This document shows positions 5,205-12,619 of a stretch of 14,437 nucleotides of DNA, in pieces. The notes under the pieces were generated by a model. The model was not told the DNA's origin, made no database searches, and saw only the letters and a program-made list of their open reading frames with translations. Location: NCBI GenBank assembly GCA_904502215.1, contig CAJGDQ010000016.1, positions 1 to 14,437 of the forward strand. Reading direction: 5' to 3'. The position numbers and the translations under genes are program-made. Origin of the DNA: Clostridiaceae bacterium (GTDB lineage Bacteria; Bacillota; Clostridia; Oscillospirales; Acutalibacteraceae). Position 1 is the stretch's first letter, and each line of letters opens with the position of its first letter.

Positions 5205-7979
5205 TTATTTTAAAACATCTATTGGATTAACTGCTTCCTTTTCTGAGAATTTCCAATTTGATTTATTCCAAATATTTTTCTCAACGCTTGCCCAAAGGGA
5301 TGGAGTAAATGTGTTGCCTGAGTTATTGTTTATATCCCAGTTATTAGAAACAATAATATATTGTTTTCCGTTTTTAGCATCAGGAGTTATACTATTTCCT
5401 GTAAAGGGATTTTTGGGATTTGAAATAATACCTTTGGTTGCAAGGTATGGAACATCGGCATTGGTCATAAATTCATTCGAGGTTGAAATTTCTTTGGAGG
5501 AATCAAAATCCTTAACCATAAGTAAGGGGAAATAGTGCTCGGTATTTTTTAATTTATTAGAGCCATCATCCATAATGAAGTTATCAAAGTAGGTACCGGC
5601 ACAGCCGTGGTCAGATACTAAAATAATACGGGTGTTATCATAAACATCTATTTCTCTTAAATAATCCAACCAATTTGCAACTTGAATAAAGGCAGCAACA
5701 TTTGCTTGATATTGAATAATTTTATAAGAATCATCAAGTGTTAACTGTTTGCCGTTGATCGTGAATTTATCAGCGTTTTTAATGTAATAATCGGAAATAT
5801 CAACATTGTTTGAAGGAACATAATCGGGGGTTTGCAAGAGCATGGGCTCGTGTGTTGTGTCGTTTGTTAACAACAAGAAAGTGCCTTTTTCGTTTTCCTC
5901 GGCTGAGGTTATATTAGGAAGTCCCGTTAAAACATTGTAGGAGTTCATAAAGGTAGCACTGATACCTGATGCGGTTGTCTTGCTGTTTATGGATTGTGTT
6001 GAATAAACCGACTGAGACTCAGGCGTTACTAGCTGATGATATTTGCCGGAGTTATATATTAATGGCTGGATTGAGGTTGGCATTGTTTTCATAAAACTGA
6101 AACAGAAGAAGTTGCGAAGATTATTATCTATAACAGCTTTTTTATGCTTAATTTCCCCAAATTTTCCATTTGTTTTATATGCCTTTGTGTTTGGAATATC
6201 ATCAAATATGGTTAAATCAGAAATCCATTGGTAACCGGCATAAGTTGGGTCACAAAATGTGACGTTATATCCATTCTGAGAAAACAGGGTTGGCATAAGC
6301 TTCAAAGCTTCGTTGTGCTTTTCGGATAATGATTTTTCAGAACGCTCATTCATACTTTTTGGAGTATATTCATATCCGCCATAAAGCGCGGGAACTCCGA
6401 AATTAGTGAAGGGACCGTAAGAAATAACATTGTCATAATAAGTAAATCCAGAGAATTTTTCCTTAAGCTCGGGCTTTTCGTTAAATATGTAAGGAACATA
6501 ACTGCCAAGTGCTCTATCAAGCATAATAACAACAACATTTTTATTTGTTTTGCTAAGTTTGATTGAGGGGACAGATTGGTCATTCTGCTCTACGCTGATT
6601 TGATTAACTGATTTGTTCGCAGTTGAAATATTTATTGCTGACATACCGCTAACAGCGATTATAGCAACCACCAAAACCAAGGGAAGAGCCTTTTGCCATT
6701 TTTTAATAACAAAATAAAGAAGAGCGGCAAGGATTAAGATAATGCCCGCATTTATCAGATGCTCGCCCAAGGCAAACACCATTCCTTTTTCAAATTGCAG
6801 CGAGGCCGAAATGATGCCGAGATTTGTTCCAAAGAAGAGATAGTTAACAAGCATAATTGCGGCTAAAATCCAAATAATTCTTTCAAATATAACCTTGCCT
6901 TTTTGGTTTGAAATCCAATAGAAAACCCCACACCAAACTGTAAATGTGCCAAAGGAAAGACAAAGTGTGTTAACAATATACCATAAGGGATTATAAAAAT
7001 AAGTAACATCAACATATTCCTGAGGGGATGCGGCTATGAAGTTGGAAGGAATCAGCAAGCCCATTAAAACGGATATAAATAAGCAGCCTAAAACGAAGAC
7101 AGCTTTATTTGGCTTCGTTTTGATTTCAAGTATTTTTACAGGGAGTCTATTTTTCAATAAAGATGAAATCAAGGGGAGCTGCAATAAAAGACCGATAGAT
7201 AAAAGGAAAATTTTCCTCTTTATTGAATCGGTATTATAAATAAAGGTTAAACCAATAAAGCCAATACCTGCTATTGAGGTTATTATATTAAGAATTTTGC
7301 CGGGATTTTTAAGTTTATAGAAAATGGTTTTTATTAGAGAAAATAAATTGTTAAGGGTCCAATAAAAAACAAGGCATGCAGGGGAGGTATAAAGGAAAAA
7401 CAGGAAGAATATCGCCATACCATATAGCTGAATTTTTGTTTTAAGAGGGAAGCCCTTAAGATAGATATAACTTGAAATAATATTTATAATGGTCATTAAA
7501 ATAGGTAAAAGATTAAGTGTTATACCGCCTATGGAAATAAGACCATCCGGAACACCTAGGTCTTTGATAGGACCTAAAGATACCCCGTTGAGAATATCCA
7601 AGTTGGAAAGAAACTGATAAGCCGCCATAAAGAAAGGAATTTCTAATAAAAGAGAAACTGAGCCGTTTAGAGCATCGGTTGGTTTATAGTTGTTTTGGCG
7701 ATAATAGGTTTGAAGAATCATCATTCTTTCATCGCCTGAAAAAGCCTTTTTGATATGGGTAACTCCTTTTTCCAAAGAGGCCTCTTTATCTCTGGTTTGT
7801 TCTTGCATAATATCAGCTCTTTTATAGAGCGGAAGCACTAAAATATTCATAACAAGGCTCAAAAAGATTATTGCAATTCCGGGGTGACCAACGAAGTTGT
7901 TGGCAATTCCAAAAATAATTTCAAAAATAAGCTTTAAAGGTCCTATAAATATAGATTCAAGAATTGAAAAAAATGTCAT
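5205..7979 (-). CDS. YidC/Oxa1-like insertase domain fused to a sulfatase/LtaS-like phosphotransferase
   Basis: The 924-residue protein has three parts. Residues 1-225 resemble YidC: FGIANNFVGHPGIAIIFLSL, Arg54 after the first core helix, EIPFFMAAYQFLS, LGVPDGLISIGG and a final helix NLFSLIKTIFYKL. Residues 228-450 hold about seven further membrane helices. Residues 470-890 form an external alkaline-phosphatase/sulfatase domain: VVVIMLD (metal ligand Asp488), GPFTNFGVPALYGG (likely nucleophile Thr525), THEP (His710) and VSDHG (Asp790-His791). That set resembles lipoteichoic acid synthases, which transfer phosphoglycerol outside the cell. The start lies one base after the upstream stop, with AGAGG inside that gene, so translation is probably coupled. 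The fusion suggests one protein that both sits in or inserts into the membrane and modifies a surface polymer; the YidC activity itself is unproven. Confidence 0.87.
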   Translation of the reverse strand: MTFFSILESIFIGPLKLIFEIIFGIANNFVGHPGIAIIFLSLVMNILVLPLYKRADIMQEQTRDKEASLEKGVTHIKKAFSGDERMMILQTYYRQNNYKPTDALNGSVSLLLEIPFFMAAYQFLSNLDILNGVSLGPIKDLGVPDGLISIGGITLNLLPILMTIINIISSYIYLKGFPLKTKIQLYGMAIFFLFFLYTSPACLVFYWTLNNLFSLIKTIFYKLKNPGKILNIITSIAGIGFIGLTFIYNTDSIKRKIFLLSIGLLLQLPLISSLLKNRLPVKILEIKTKPNKAVFVLGCLFISVLMGLLIPSNFIAASPQEYVDVTYFYNPLWYIVNTLCLSFGTFTVWCGVFYWISNQKGKVIFERIIWILAAIMLVNYLFFGTNLGIISASLQFEKGMVFALGEHLINAGIILILAALLYFVIKKWQKALPLVLVVAIIAVSGMSAINISTANKSVNQISVEQNDQSVPSIKLSKTNKNVVVIMLDRALGSYVPYIFNEKPELKEKFSGFTYYDNVISYGPFTNFGVPALYGGYEYTPKSMNERSEKSLSEKHNEALKLMPTLFSQNGYNVTFCDPTYAGYQWISDLTIFDDIPNTKAYKTNGKFGEIKHKKAVIDNNLRNFFCFSFMKTMPTSIQPLIYNSGKYHQLVTPESQSVYSTQSINSKTTASGISATFMNSYNVLTGLPNITSAEENEKGTFLLLTNDTTHEPMLLQTPDYVPSNNVDISDYYIKNADKFTINGKQLTLDDSYKIIQYQANVAAFIQVANWLDYLREIDVYDNTRIILVSDHGCAGTYFDNFIMDDGSNKLKNTEHYFPLLMVKDFDSSKEISTSNEFMTNADVPYLATKGIISNPKNPFTGNSITPDAKNGKQYIIVSNNWDINNNSGNTFTPSLWASVEKNIWNKSNWKFSEKEAVNPIDVLK

Positions 7980-7980
7980 T

Positions 7981-9216
7981 TTATTTTTCCTCTTTTTTAG
8001 CAGTTAATGCTTCATATTTGCTTATCAAATAATCGGCAACTCTTTTTGCGCCTTCATTTTGATAAGCCCAGGTTTCTTTTTTAACTTCTTCTATTTGCTT
8101 AAGATATTGGCTGTTTTCGATGCACTCTTCTATAATATCCGTGAGTTTGTTTATATTCTCATCGTTCAACTCGTGGCCGAGTTTTTTGAGGGCGGAAACA
8201 GTCCATAAAGGTTTTTGAAGCCACCAAGCATCATAAACACTAATGTCGAAACGGGGGTTAGTATAGATAACCGGTTTATTGTGAACAAGGGAGAAATCAA
8301 ATATAACACCCGAAAAATCCGAAATAAGAATATCGGAACGGCATAAAACATCGAAATTATCCGAATCCCTGTTCCATTCGATGCGCTCGGAATTTGGAAA
8401 AGCTTTCATAAGACCATCCAAAAGTTCTTTTTCGGAATCAAAGGATTGGGGATGAGGGCGAATTATGATATGATAATCAGTTTTCAAGAGTTCATCAATG
8501 ATTTTTCCGCCCCAAGTACCAAAAATGGCGGCAGGCCCCCAAGTGGGAGCTAATAAAATAGTTTTGGTTTTGTTTTCAGGTAGCTTTTTATTCTCTAAAC
8601 GTAAAGCGGCTTTATCCATATAAGGAATGCCAACCTTTAGCAATTCTTTTTGGGGAAGATTCCGCATTTTTTCGAGGGCTCTGATATCCTCAATTTGATA
8701 ATCACCTGAAAGTAAAATAGCATCATAATAATCTATACCAAACATTCTGTATAAGGTTATATCGTTCGATGCGTGAGGAATGTGTATATAATAATCAACA
8801 TTTTTAGAACGTTTCCATTGATAAACATCGAGACCGGGAGTTGTTGAAAGAAGGATAGTTGCATTTAAAAAGTTCAGGCGAGCGAATGCCTTGTTTTCGC
8901 TTCCTAAGTATTCGGCTCTAACATGAGAATAAGAACAGTTAAATGCAGGGTCGTCCTCCGACATGGTGAGGTATAAAACATCAACGCCTTTATTATCAAG
9001 TTCTTGGCAGATGGGATCAAAAACATTCCAATATCTTTTGTTATCTGAAAAAATAACAAGGGGTATTTTTTTATCATTAATTTCAATTTTACCGCCGCTT
9101 AGCTTTTGACGAAGTTTGATAAATAACATCCTTAAGGAATATATACTTGCACCTATAACACCTATTAGAATAGTGAAAAGCATACTACCGGTACCGGGAT
9201 CTATATAAAGCAACAT
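7981..9216 (-). CDS. CDP-glycerol glycerophosphotransferase family protein (TagB/TagF-like)
   Basis: The 411-residue protein begins with YIDPGTGS and a membrane helix (about 11-34), then a GT-B-like glycerophosphotransferase domain. Landmarks are HIPHAS (145-150, with the family histidine His148), IIRPHPQSF (251-259) and ILISDFSGVIFDF (296-308), which match the CDP-glycerol-binding and catalytic motifs of the TagB/TagF family. Such enzymes transfer glycerol phosphate (or related alditol phosphates) from CDP-glycerol to a growing teichoic-acid-type chain at the inner membrane face. The start has a strong AAGGAGAG site. It is the first gene of a three-gene operon and carries its own promoter (9254-9282). 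Donor specificity cannot be told from sequence. Confidence 0.9.
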   Translation of the reverse strand: MLLYIDPGTGSMLFTILIGVIGASIYSLRMLFIKLRQKLSGGKIEINDKKIPLVIFSDNKRYWNVFDPICQELDNKGVDVLYLTMSEDDPAFNCSYSHVRAEYLGSENKAFARLNFLNATILLSTTPGLDVYQWKRSKNVDYYIHIPHASNDITLYRMFGIDYYDAILLSGDYQIEDIRALEKMRNLPQKELLKVGIPYMDKAALRLENKKLPENKTKTILLAPTWGPAAIFGTWGGKIIDELLKTDYHIIIRPHPQSFDSEKELLDGLMKAFPNSERIEWNRDSDNFDVLCRSDILISDFSGVIFDFSLVHNKPVIYTNPRFDISVYDAWWLQKPLWTVSALKKLGHELNDENINKLTDIIEECIENSQYLKQIEEVKKETWAYQNEGAKRVADYLISKYEALTAKKEEK

Positions 9217-9253
9217 AATTCAACTCTCCTTGTTGTTTAACATCTATTAAATA

Positions 9254-9282
9254 ATAATACCATAAAAATCGCTTCAAATCAA
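9254..9282 (-). promoter_or_regulatory. Promoter of the polymer operon
   Basis: Read on the minus strand, TTGATT (9282-9277) and TATTAT (9259-9254, 5 of 6 consensus) are spaced by 17 bases. The transcript would start near 9247, about 30 bases before the ATG at 9216, leaving room for the AAGGAGAG site. It lies directly after the terminator of the carboxypeptidase gene, so the operon is separately expressed. Confidence 0.65.
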
Positions 9283-9309
9283 GCAAGGCTTTAACTAATC
9301 TATATTAGC

Positions 9310-9336
9310 AAAAAAACTCGATGAATTCTCATCGAA
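9310..9336 (-). terminator. Terminator after the carboxypeptidase gene
   Basis: On the minus strand TTCGATGA (9336-9329) pairs with TCATCGAG (9324-9317) around a 4-base loop, followed by seven Ts (9316-9310). It lies 3 bases beyond the stop codon at 9340. It closes the lemA-TPM-carboxypeptidase unit. Confidence 0.85.
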
Positions 9337-9339
9337 TTT

Positions 9340-10434
9340 TTATTTTGCGAATTGTTTATATAGGTCTATTTGACCGTGGAAAGCGGGCCATTTTGAAGAG
9401 TTTGAGAGGGTAACAACAATATATTCATTACCGCTTTCATTTGCTTTTCCGTAAGACGCTATGCAATATCCTGACTCATTAACAAAGCCTGTTTTGCCGC
9501 CAAGAATAGTGGCTGTTTCGGGCTCGGTGCCATACATATAATCAAAAAGGGTGCTTGAAAGGTCAATTCCATTTGGGTTTTGAGGAGTTTTGGCTGTTGT
9601 ATACCTATAAGTTGAAAGCACCTCACGGCAAATTTCATTCTCTAAAGCCGCTTTTAAAATAGATGCCATATCATAGGCAGAGGAATAGTTTTGCTCATTG
9701 TGAAGTCCTGTAACATTGGTGAAATTGGTGTTCTCAAGGCCCAATTCCTTTACCTTTTTATTCATCAGTTTAACAAACGCCTCTTCACTGCCGGCAACCT
9801 TTATTGCAAGTCCCATTGCCGCATCGGCGCCCGAGGGGAGAATACAGCCATAAAGCAAATCCTTCATATTAACCTTTTCGCCGTTTAAAAAGCCGGCAAC
9901 CGATGCCTCGGCAATATAAAGTGGGTCGGTTATATCTAGGGTCATAGTAAACGTGTCATTCATATCCGTAATGTTTTCCGCAGCAACCAAAAGGGTCATG
10001 ATTTTGGTGGTTGAGGCGGGGAACATTCTTTTATTAGCTTGCCTTTCGGCTATCACCTTATTTTGCTTAAGGTTAACAATTATAGCACTCTGGGCATCAT
10101 TGGTTGATGGAATAGCGGTTGTTTGATTTGCAAAAAGAATAGGAACATATTTATATTTTGGTTCATTTCCTTCTTCTGTTTCGGTTTGTTGGGGATTGGG
10201 TTTAGCAATTTGTTTTTTATTGGTTACAATAAAAACAGCCCCTAAAATCAAAACAAGTGCCAAACAAACAGCAACAACGCTTTTTCTTAAACGAATAACC
10301 TTATAAACACCTCTTTTTTTATCAAGAGGTGTTTGTTTAGAAATTTCCCTGCGAGAAGGAATAGGCTTATTGAGTTGTTTTTCCAAGGACTCGAAATAAC
10401 CGCCGTAATCCTTATCACTGAAATTTTGGGACAA
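9340..10434 (-). CDS. Membrane-anchored D-Ala-D-Ala carboxypeptidase (peptidase S11), TTG start
   Basis: The 364-residue protein has a 50-residue basic cytoplasmic tail, one membrane anchor (about 52-70), a linker and a PBP5-type penicillin-binding domain. It would trim the terminal D-alanine of peptidoglycan stem peptides outside the cell. Active-site motifs: SxxK is Ser141-Thr-Thr-Lys144 in PASTTKIM, and KTG is Lys314-Thr-Gly in GGKTGF. The second motif reads Ser201-Gly-Ala203 in LPSGADAA, where most family members have Asn, usually SGN. There is no C-terminal PBP5 anchor; anchoring is N-terminal instead. The start is TTG (10434-10432), chosen because AAGGAGA lies 8 bases upstream and no ATG occurs before the catalytic domain. 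It is 19 bases downstream of the TPM gene in the same operon. Confidence 0.88.
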   Translation of the reverse strand: MSQNFSDKDYGGYFESLEKQLNKPIPSRREISKQTPLDKKRGVYKVIRLRKSVVAVCLALVLILGAVFIVTNKKQIAKPNPQQTETEEGNEPKYKYVPILFANQTTAIPSTNDAQSAIIVNLKQNKVIAERQANKRMFPASTTKIMTLLVAAENITDMNDTFTMTLDITDPLYIAEASVAGFLNGEKVNMKDLLYGCILPSGADAAMGLAIKVAGSEEAFVKLMNKKVKELGLENTNFTNVTGLHNEQNYSSAYDMASILKAALENEICREVLSTYRYTTAKTPQNPNGIDLSSTLFDYMYGTEPETATILGGKTGFVNESGYCIASYGKANESGNEYIVVTLSNSSKWPAFHGQIDLYKQFAK

Positions 10435-10453
10435 TTTGATTTCTCCTTAAATA

Positions 10454-11239
10454 TTAAAATCCTCGGCCGGCGCCACCGCCGCCAAATGAACCGCCGCCAC
10501 CGGAAAATCCTCCAAAGCCGCCGCCCTTACCCGAGCCGAAACCACCGCCAAATCCGCCGTGATAACCGCCTCGGCCACCGAGTAATAAAAGCATCATTCC
10601 GCCTCGTTTTCCGAAAATCAGGAAGAAAACAATGAGGCAAACTATCATAGCGCCCCAAGAGGCCGCAACCTTGCCGCCATAAGAACTATTATCAGTTTGG
10701 GGCAGTTGGTTTATTGGGATATAGCCTTCCTCTGCCGAGAGGCCGTATTCAATATAGGTTTCGTTTATTATAGCTTTGGTAATAGAGGTAAGACCTGTTG
10801 AAAAATCATCAGCTCTAAGATATTCAATGCCATAACGGTCGATAATTCTGCCTGTTTTACTATCGGGCAAAGCCCCTTCAAGACCTCTGCCTACTGCGAT
10901 AAAAATTTCTCTATCCTCGCTAGCGAGCAAAATTAAAATACCGTTATCCTTTTCATCGGTTCCAAGCTGCCATTCATTTGCAAGGTTGGTTGCGAACACA
11001 GAAGGCTCCTGGCCGTTTAAATCTTCAACAGTTACAACAACAACCTGAGCGGTTGTTGTTTCCTGCAATGCAACAGCTCTGCTATAAATGTCATTTTCAT
11101 CGGCTTCATCAATAACATTTGCGAAATCGTTAACAAAGAATTTTTCGGTTGGCTTTAAAGCCTTTTCTTTGGTTTCGCAGCTGCAAAGAGAGAAAATGAG
11201 CAAAAGAATAGCCGCAATACTTAAAATTCTTTTTTTCAT
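10454..11239 (-). CDS. TPM-domain membrane protein with glycine-rich tail (YgcG-like)
   Basis: The 261-residue protein starts with a lipoprotein-like signal (KKRILSIAAILLLIFS, then L-C-S-Cys21). Residues 30-165 form a TPM domain: VNDFANVIDEAD, AQVVVVTVEDLNGQEP, ANEWQLG..EKDNGILILLA, IAVGRGLEGALPD. A membrane helix follows at about 193-209. The last 45 residues are almost entirely Gly, Phe and Ser (GGGFGSGKGGGFGGFSGGGG), as in many bacterial TPM proteins. The role is uncertain; the domain is linked to membrane-associated phosphatase or protein-quality functions and often accompanies LemA, as here. The start lies 6 bases after the lemA stop with no clear Shine-Dalgarno site, suggesting translational coupling. 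Confidence 0.88.
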   Translation of the reverse strand: MKKRILSIAAILLLIFSLCSCETKEKALKPTEKFFVNDFANVIDEADENDIYSRAVALQETTTAQVVVVTVEDLNGQEPSVFATNLANEWQLGTDEKDNGILILLASEDREIFIAVGRGLEGALPDSKTGRIIDRYGIEYLRADDFSTGLTSITKAIINETYIEYGLSAEEGYIPINQLPQTDNSSYGGKVAASWGAMIVCLIVFFLIFGKRGGMMLLLLGGRGGYHGGFGGGFGSGKGGGFGGFSGGGGSFGGGGAGRGF

Positions 11240-11245
11240 ATGCTA

Positions 11246-11815
11246 TTATTCGAAATTCACCTGAGGAACTTTTTCAGCACCTGTTGAGGGAAGAAAATAC
11301 TCAAAGGGCTCAAAACCGAAGAGGCCTGCAATAAGGCTTCTTGGGAATTTTTTGATTTCGGAGTTATATTTCTTTGCAACCTCGTTATACTGAGTTCTAG
11401 CGTGAGAAATTCGGTTTTCGGTTCCTGCTAGCTCATCCTGAAGACCGATATACTGCTCGTTAGCCTTAAGTTCGGGGTAAGCCTCGGTTATAGCATTTGC
11501 CCATACGTTTATAGCACCGTCAAGTTGGGCAGAAGCGTCTGCTTGTTCTTGGGGATTATTGGTTTTTGCAAGGGCTGCTCTGGCCTCGGTTACAGCCGTT
11601 AAGGTTTCTTGCTCATAATTAGTGTAACCCTTAATGCTTTCAACGAAGTTAGGGATTAAATCAGCCCTTCTTTGAAGCTGAACCGATATTTCGGACTGCT
11701 TCTCGACAACCGACTCGCTCTTATCAACAAGTCCATTGTAAGAGCCTATTAACGAGATGGTTAAAACAATTACTACGGCAATAACCGCAATTAATATTAA
11801 GTTCTTTTTCTTCAT
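11246..11815 (-). CDS. lemA: LemA family protein
   Basis: Starting at the ATG at 11815 gives 189 residues, preceded by GGAGG at a good distance; an upstream in-frame ATG at 11854 lacks such a site and would put extra residues before the membrane anchor. One N-terminal helix (about 5-23) is followed by a long helical domain with family hallmarks: YNGLVDKSESVVEKQSEISVQLQRRADLIPNFVESIKGY, the AxxA-rich helix, YPELKANEQY, LAGTENRISHARTQYNE, NSEIKKFPRSLIAGLFGF. LemA proteins are N-out, C-in membrane proteins of poorly known biochemical role, usually beside TPM proteins. Here lemA leads a unit with the TPM protein and a carboxypeptidase, suggesting an envelope function. Confidence 0.93.
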   Translation of the reverse strand: MKKKNLILIAVIAVVIVLTISLIGSYNGLVDKSESVVEKQSEISVQLQRRADLIPNFVESIKGYTNYEQETLTAVTEARAALAKTNNPQEQADASAQLDGAINVWANAITEAYPELKANEQYIGLQDELAGTENRISHARTQYNEVAKKYNSEIKKFPRSLIAGLFGFEPFEYFLPSTGAEKVPQVNFE

Positions 11816-11915
11816 AATAAAAACCTCCAAATAAAGTTTTCTATATTTTAACATAAAACTTCAAAAATTTCTACAATAATATTATTATTCCATAAAATAA
11901 ATAAAATAAATTAGT

Positions 11916-11947
11916 AAAAAACGGAGCTTTTTTTAGCTCCGTTTTTT
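11916..11947. terminator. Strong bidirectional terminator after ktrA
   Basis: AAAAAACGGAGCT (11916-11928) and AGCTCCGTTTTTT (11935-11947) are perfectly complementary over 13 bases with a 6-base loop, giving U-runs on both strands. On the minus strand it ends the nadE-ktrB-ktrA unit 9 bases after the ktrA stop. The remaining 100 bases before lemA are very AT-rich and should contain its promoter; TAAAAT at about 11850-11845 is a -10 candidate, but I find no well-spaced -35. Confidence 0.93.
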
Positions 11948-11956
11948 AAAGTTTTT

Positions 11957-12604
11957 TTAAAGTTTATTAAGTTTTAAAGTATTTGCAAGAACAATCAGTT
12001 TTGTGTTTTCCTCTAAAGGCTTTGCGGGGTCTATATCAACGATTATTTTTCCGTCTTTATTTATAGCAATAACGTTGATTGCGTGTTTTTTTCTAAGATT
12101 AAGTTCCAAAAGGGTTTTTCCAACCCAATCTTTTTTAACCTCAAACTCAACCATAGAAACCTCGTTTGAAAGCTCAACCAAATCAACAAAACCTGAGCTC
12201 AAAAGGTTTTTGGCAAGTCTTGTTCCCGATTCGTTTTCGGGGAAAACAACCATATCGGCCCCTATTCGACTAAGTATTTTTTGATGCATTTCGTTAGCGC
12301 ATTTAACGATAACGGTTTTAACCCCCGCTTCCTTGCAAAGAGTAGTTGCAAGCACGCTGGCTTCGAGATTGCTTGCTATACCGATAATAACAGTATCAAC
12401 ATTGGAAATAGCAAGGTTTTTAATAACATCGGGGTCGGTAACATCGGCGCATTTGCATATGGGTAGGTCTTCAATAACATCGTTAACTACGGCCTCATTT
12501 GAATCAACTGCAAGAACATCGGCGCCGCTTCTCACAAGCTCCTTTGCAACGGCAAGACCGTATCTTCCAAGACCGAAAACTGCATAAGATTTATTTATAC
12601 TCAT
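11957..12604 (-). CDS. ktrA: Potassium uptake regulatory subunit KtrA (TrkA/RCK family)
   Basis: The 215-residue protein has the usual two-domain layout. RCK_N (1-125) is a Rossmann fold with FGLGRYG (10-16), Asp34 closing the second strand for nucleotide binding, and DVTDP..IKNLAISNVDTVIIGI. RCK_C (about 135-215) has MVEFEVKKDWVGKTLLELNLR and INKDGK..VDIDPAKPLEENTKLIVL. KtrA rings bind ATP/ADP on the cytoplasmic side of KtrB and gate K+ flux. The gene lies 15 bases after ktrB, with GAGGA 7 bases before its ATG, and ends at a strong terminator. Length is normal for KtrA (the two-fold TrkA is about twice as long). Confidence 0.94.
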   Translation of the reverse strand: MSINKSYAVFGLGRYGLAVAKELVRSGADVLAVDSNEAVVNDVIEDLPICKCADVTDPDVIKNLAISNVDTVIIGIASNLEASVLATTLCKEAGVKTVIVKCANEMHQKILSRIGADMVVFPENESGTRLAKNLLSSGFVDLVELSNEVSMVEFEVKKDWVGKTLLELNLRKKHAINVIAINKDGKIIVDIDPAKPLEENTKLIVLANTLKLNKL

Positions 12605-12619
12605 TTGTTTTTCCTCACT

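Noticed and set aside
10333..10635. 100-codon Arg-rich plus-strand frame over the carboxypeptidase/TPM junction
   Set aside because: The Arg/His-rich composition is the complement of the Gly-rich TPM tail.
11816..11854. Upstream ATG extending lemA by 13 residues
   Set aside because: No Shine-Dalgarno site there; GGAGG fits the ATG at 11815 and that start places the membrane helix at the N-terminus as usual.
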